NCBI RefSeq assembly: GCF_003254395.2
Contig: NC_037643.1
Span: 8,390,963 to 8,454,962, forward strand
Length of the DNA stretch: 64,000 nucleotides
Direction: 5' to 3'
Origin: Apis mellifera
Taxonomy: Eukaryota > Arthropoda > Insecta > Hymenoptera > Apidae
Made by a program: the position numbers and the translations under genes. Positions 63,283 to 64,000 of the stretch are shown here, piece by piece (positions within the stretch are counted from its first letter, which is position 1; the number at the start of each line of letters is the position of its first letter). A model generated the notes under the pieces. That model did not search any database and had not been told where the DNA came from. It saw only the letters and a program-made list of their open reading frames with translations.

Positions 63283-64000
63283 CATCAAAAGGAAACGGCA
63301 CTTACGGTCCTTTTATCTCTTTCTTAAACACTTTTCGACGCTAATCGAAACATTTATAACGATAACGCTCGAATCGTACGTCAACGCTTCAAATCCATTA
63401 TCGAGGATTAAATCGTTCCCGTGATTTAAAACAAATTAAATTACACTTATATACCGGGCCACTCGAGGGAGGGGGATCGTGATCAATTTTACGAAACAAA
63501 TCATCCTGTCTAATTTTCTTCGCCAACATTCGAAAATCGTGTGAGAAATCGTCCGAACACCGGCCTCTGAGCGTGGCCCTAAATTATTAAATCCACCTCC
63601 CTCCTCGCTCCCATATCCGCTGCAATATAACGCGACTAACGTGACGATAAATTATCGTCGAAAGGATTCTCGCGGGCAAAAATCGACACCGCCCTCCCCT
63701 ATCAAAAAAAAAAAAACAACGTGACAACGCGATATCACCCCGTCGTGGATCCCCGCACGAAATGAAGGTGGCGAGCTATTCTCGCTCGTCGCGAGATTTA
63801 TAATGCGCGCCAATTACACGTAACACGCTTCGCTCATTCCGCGGTGTAATTCATCCCGTGTAATTACCAATGCATATTGCGGTCTCTGCGGAAGCTCGCA
63901 ACCGTGCGAACCGCGAATTTCGTGCAATCGCAACTTCGAATCCCTTCATTCCCCGCCTCGCCTCCCCTCTCCAGCGTATCTCCACCGCCATCGTCGTTCC

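Larger units (their letters stand above)
45509..64000. other. Upstream / first-intron region of groucho, no established gene
   Basis: If the canonical first exon lies beyond the window, all of this is first intron, at least 18.5 kb. It holds the two candidate first exons, the CACGTG cluster, the palindrome cluster near 58.6 kb, AT-rich blocks (50900-52800, 53930-54850, 56830-58300), and CpG-rich blocks (53030-53650, 54880-55570, 62060-62620). Open frames present are short and unconvincing. Confidence 0.6.

Overview
This is a eukaryotic, insect-type window. It has a mosaic of AT-rich and CpG-rich non-coding DNA, many short microsatellites, very few transposon remains, and one gene split by large introns. 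The only gene I can establish is the Groucho/TLE transcriptional corepressor on the minus strand. Its protein sequence and the abundance of unsuppressed CpG suggest a hymenopteran, most likely a bee, but I could not run a search to fix the species.

I rebuilt groucho from splice sites and reading phase. Eleven coding exons lie between 45508 (5' end) and 11240 (stop). All junctions are GT-AG, all phases agree, and together they give 2,325 nt, or 774 codons plus a stop. In order they encode the glutamine-rich (Q) tetramerisation domain (45508-33787), the Gly/Pro-rich GP segment (27459-27183), a 26-nt microexon (25139-25114), the CcN segment with a basic nuclear-localisation cluster and an acidic CK2-type site (17549-17406 and the start of the next exon), the Ser/Pro-rich SP segment (16375-15831), and a seven-bladed WD40 propeller (14127-11240). 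The first visible exon opens in phase 0 at Gly-Pro-Pro-Gln, so the family's usual short first exon (beginning Met-Tyr-Pro) must lie upstream. I searched 45509-64000 for it by eye and did not find it, so it probably lies beyond the right edge of the window.

Layout on + coordinates: 1-10400 is the flank downstream of groucho, with no recognisable gene. About 10400-11239 is the probable 3' UTR, with three Pumilio-type motifs and an overlapping pair of polyadenylation signals. 11240-45508 is the groucho body, with introns from 301 bp to 7.6 kb. 45509-64000 is upstream or first-intron DNA. It holds two phase-compatible candidates for alternative first coding exons (48978-48943 and 52873-52821), a tight cluster of CACGTG boxes, and small palindromes.

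The most unusual non-coding structures are two private tandem arrays inside groucho introns. One is a five-copy array at about 18.46-19.31 kb whose two outer copies keep a segment the inner three have lost. The other is a seven-copy array at about 40.7-41.86 kb made of two alternating subtypes. There is also a near-perfect 22-bp hairpin at 33447-33496. I found no mobile-element gene, CRISPR array, rRNA or convincing tRNA, and I see no evidence for a wholly new biological system.
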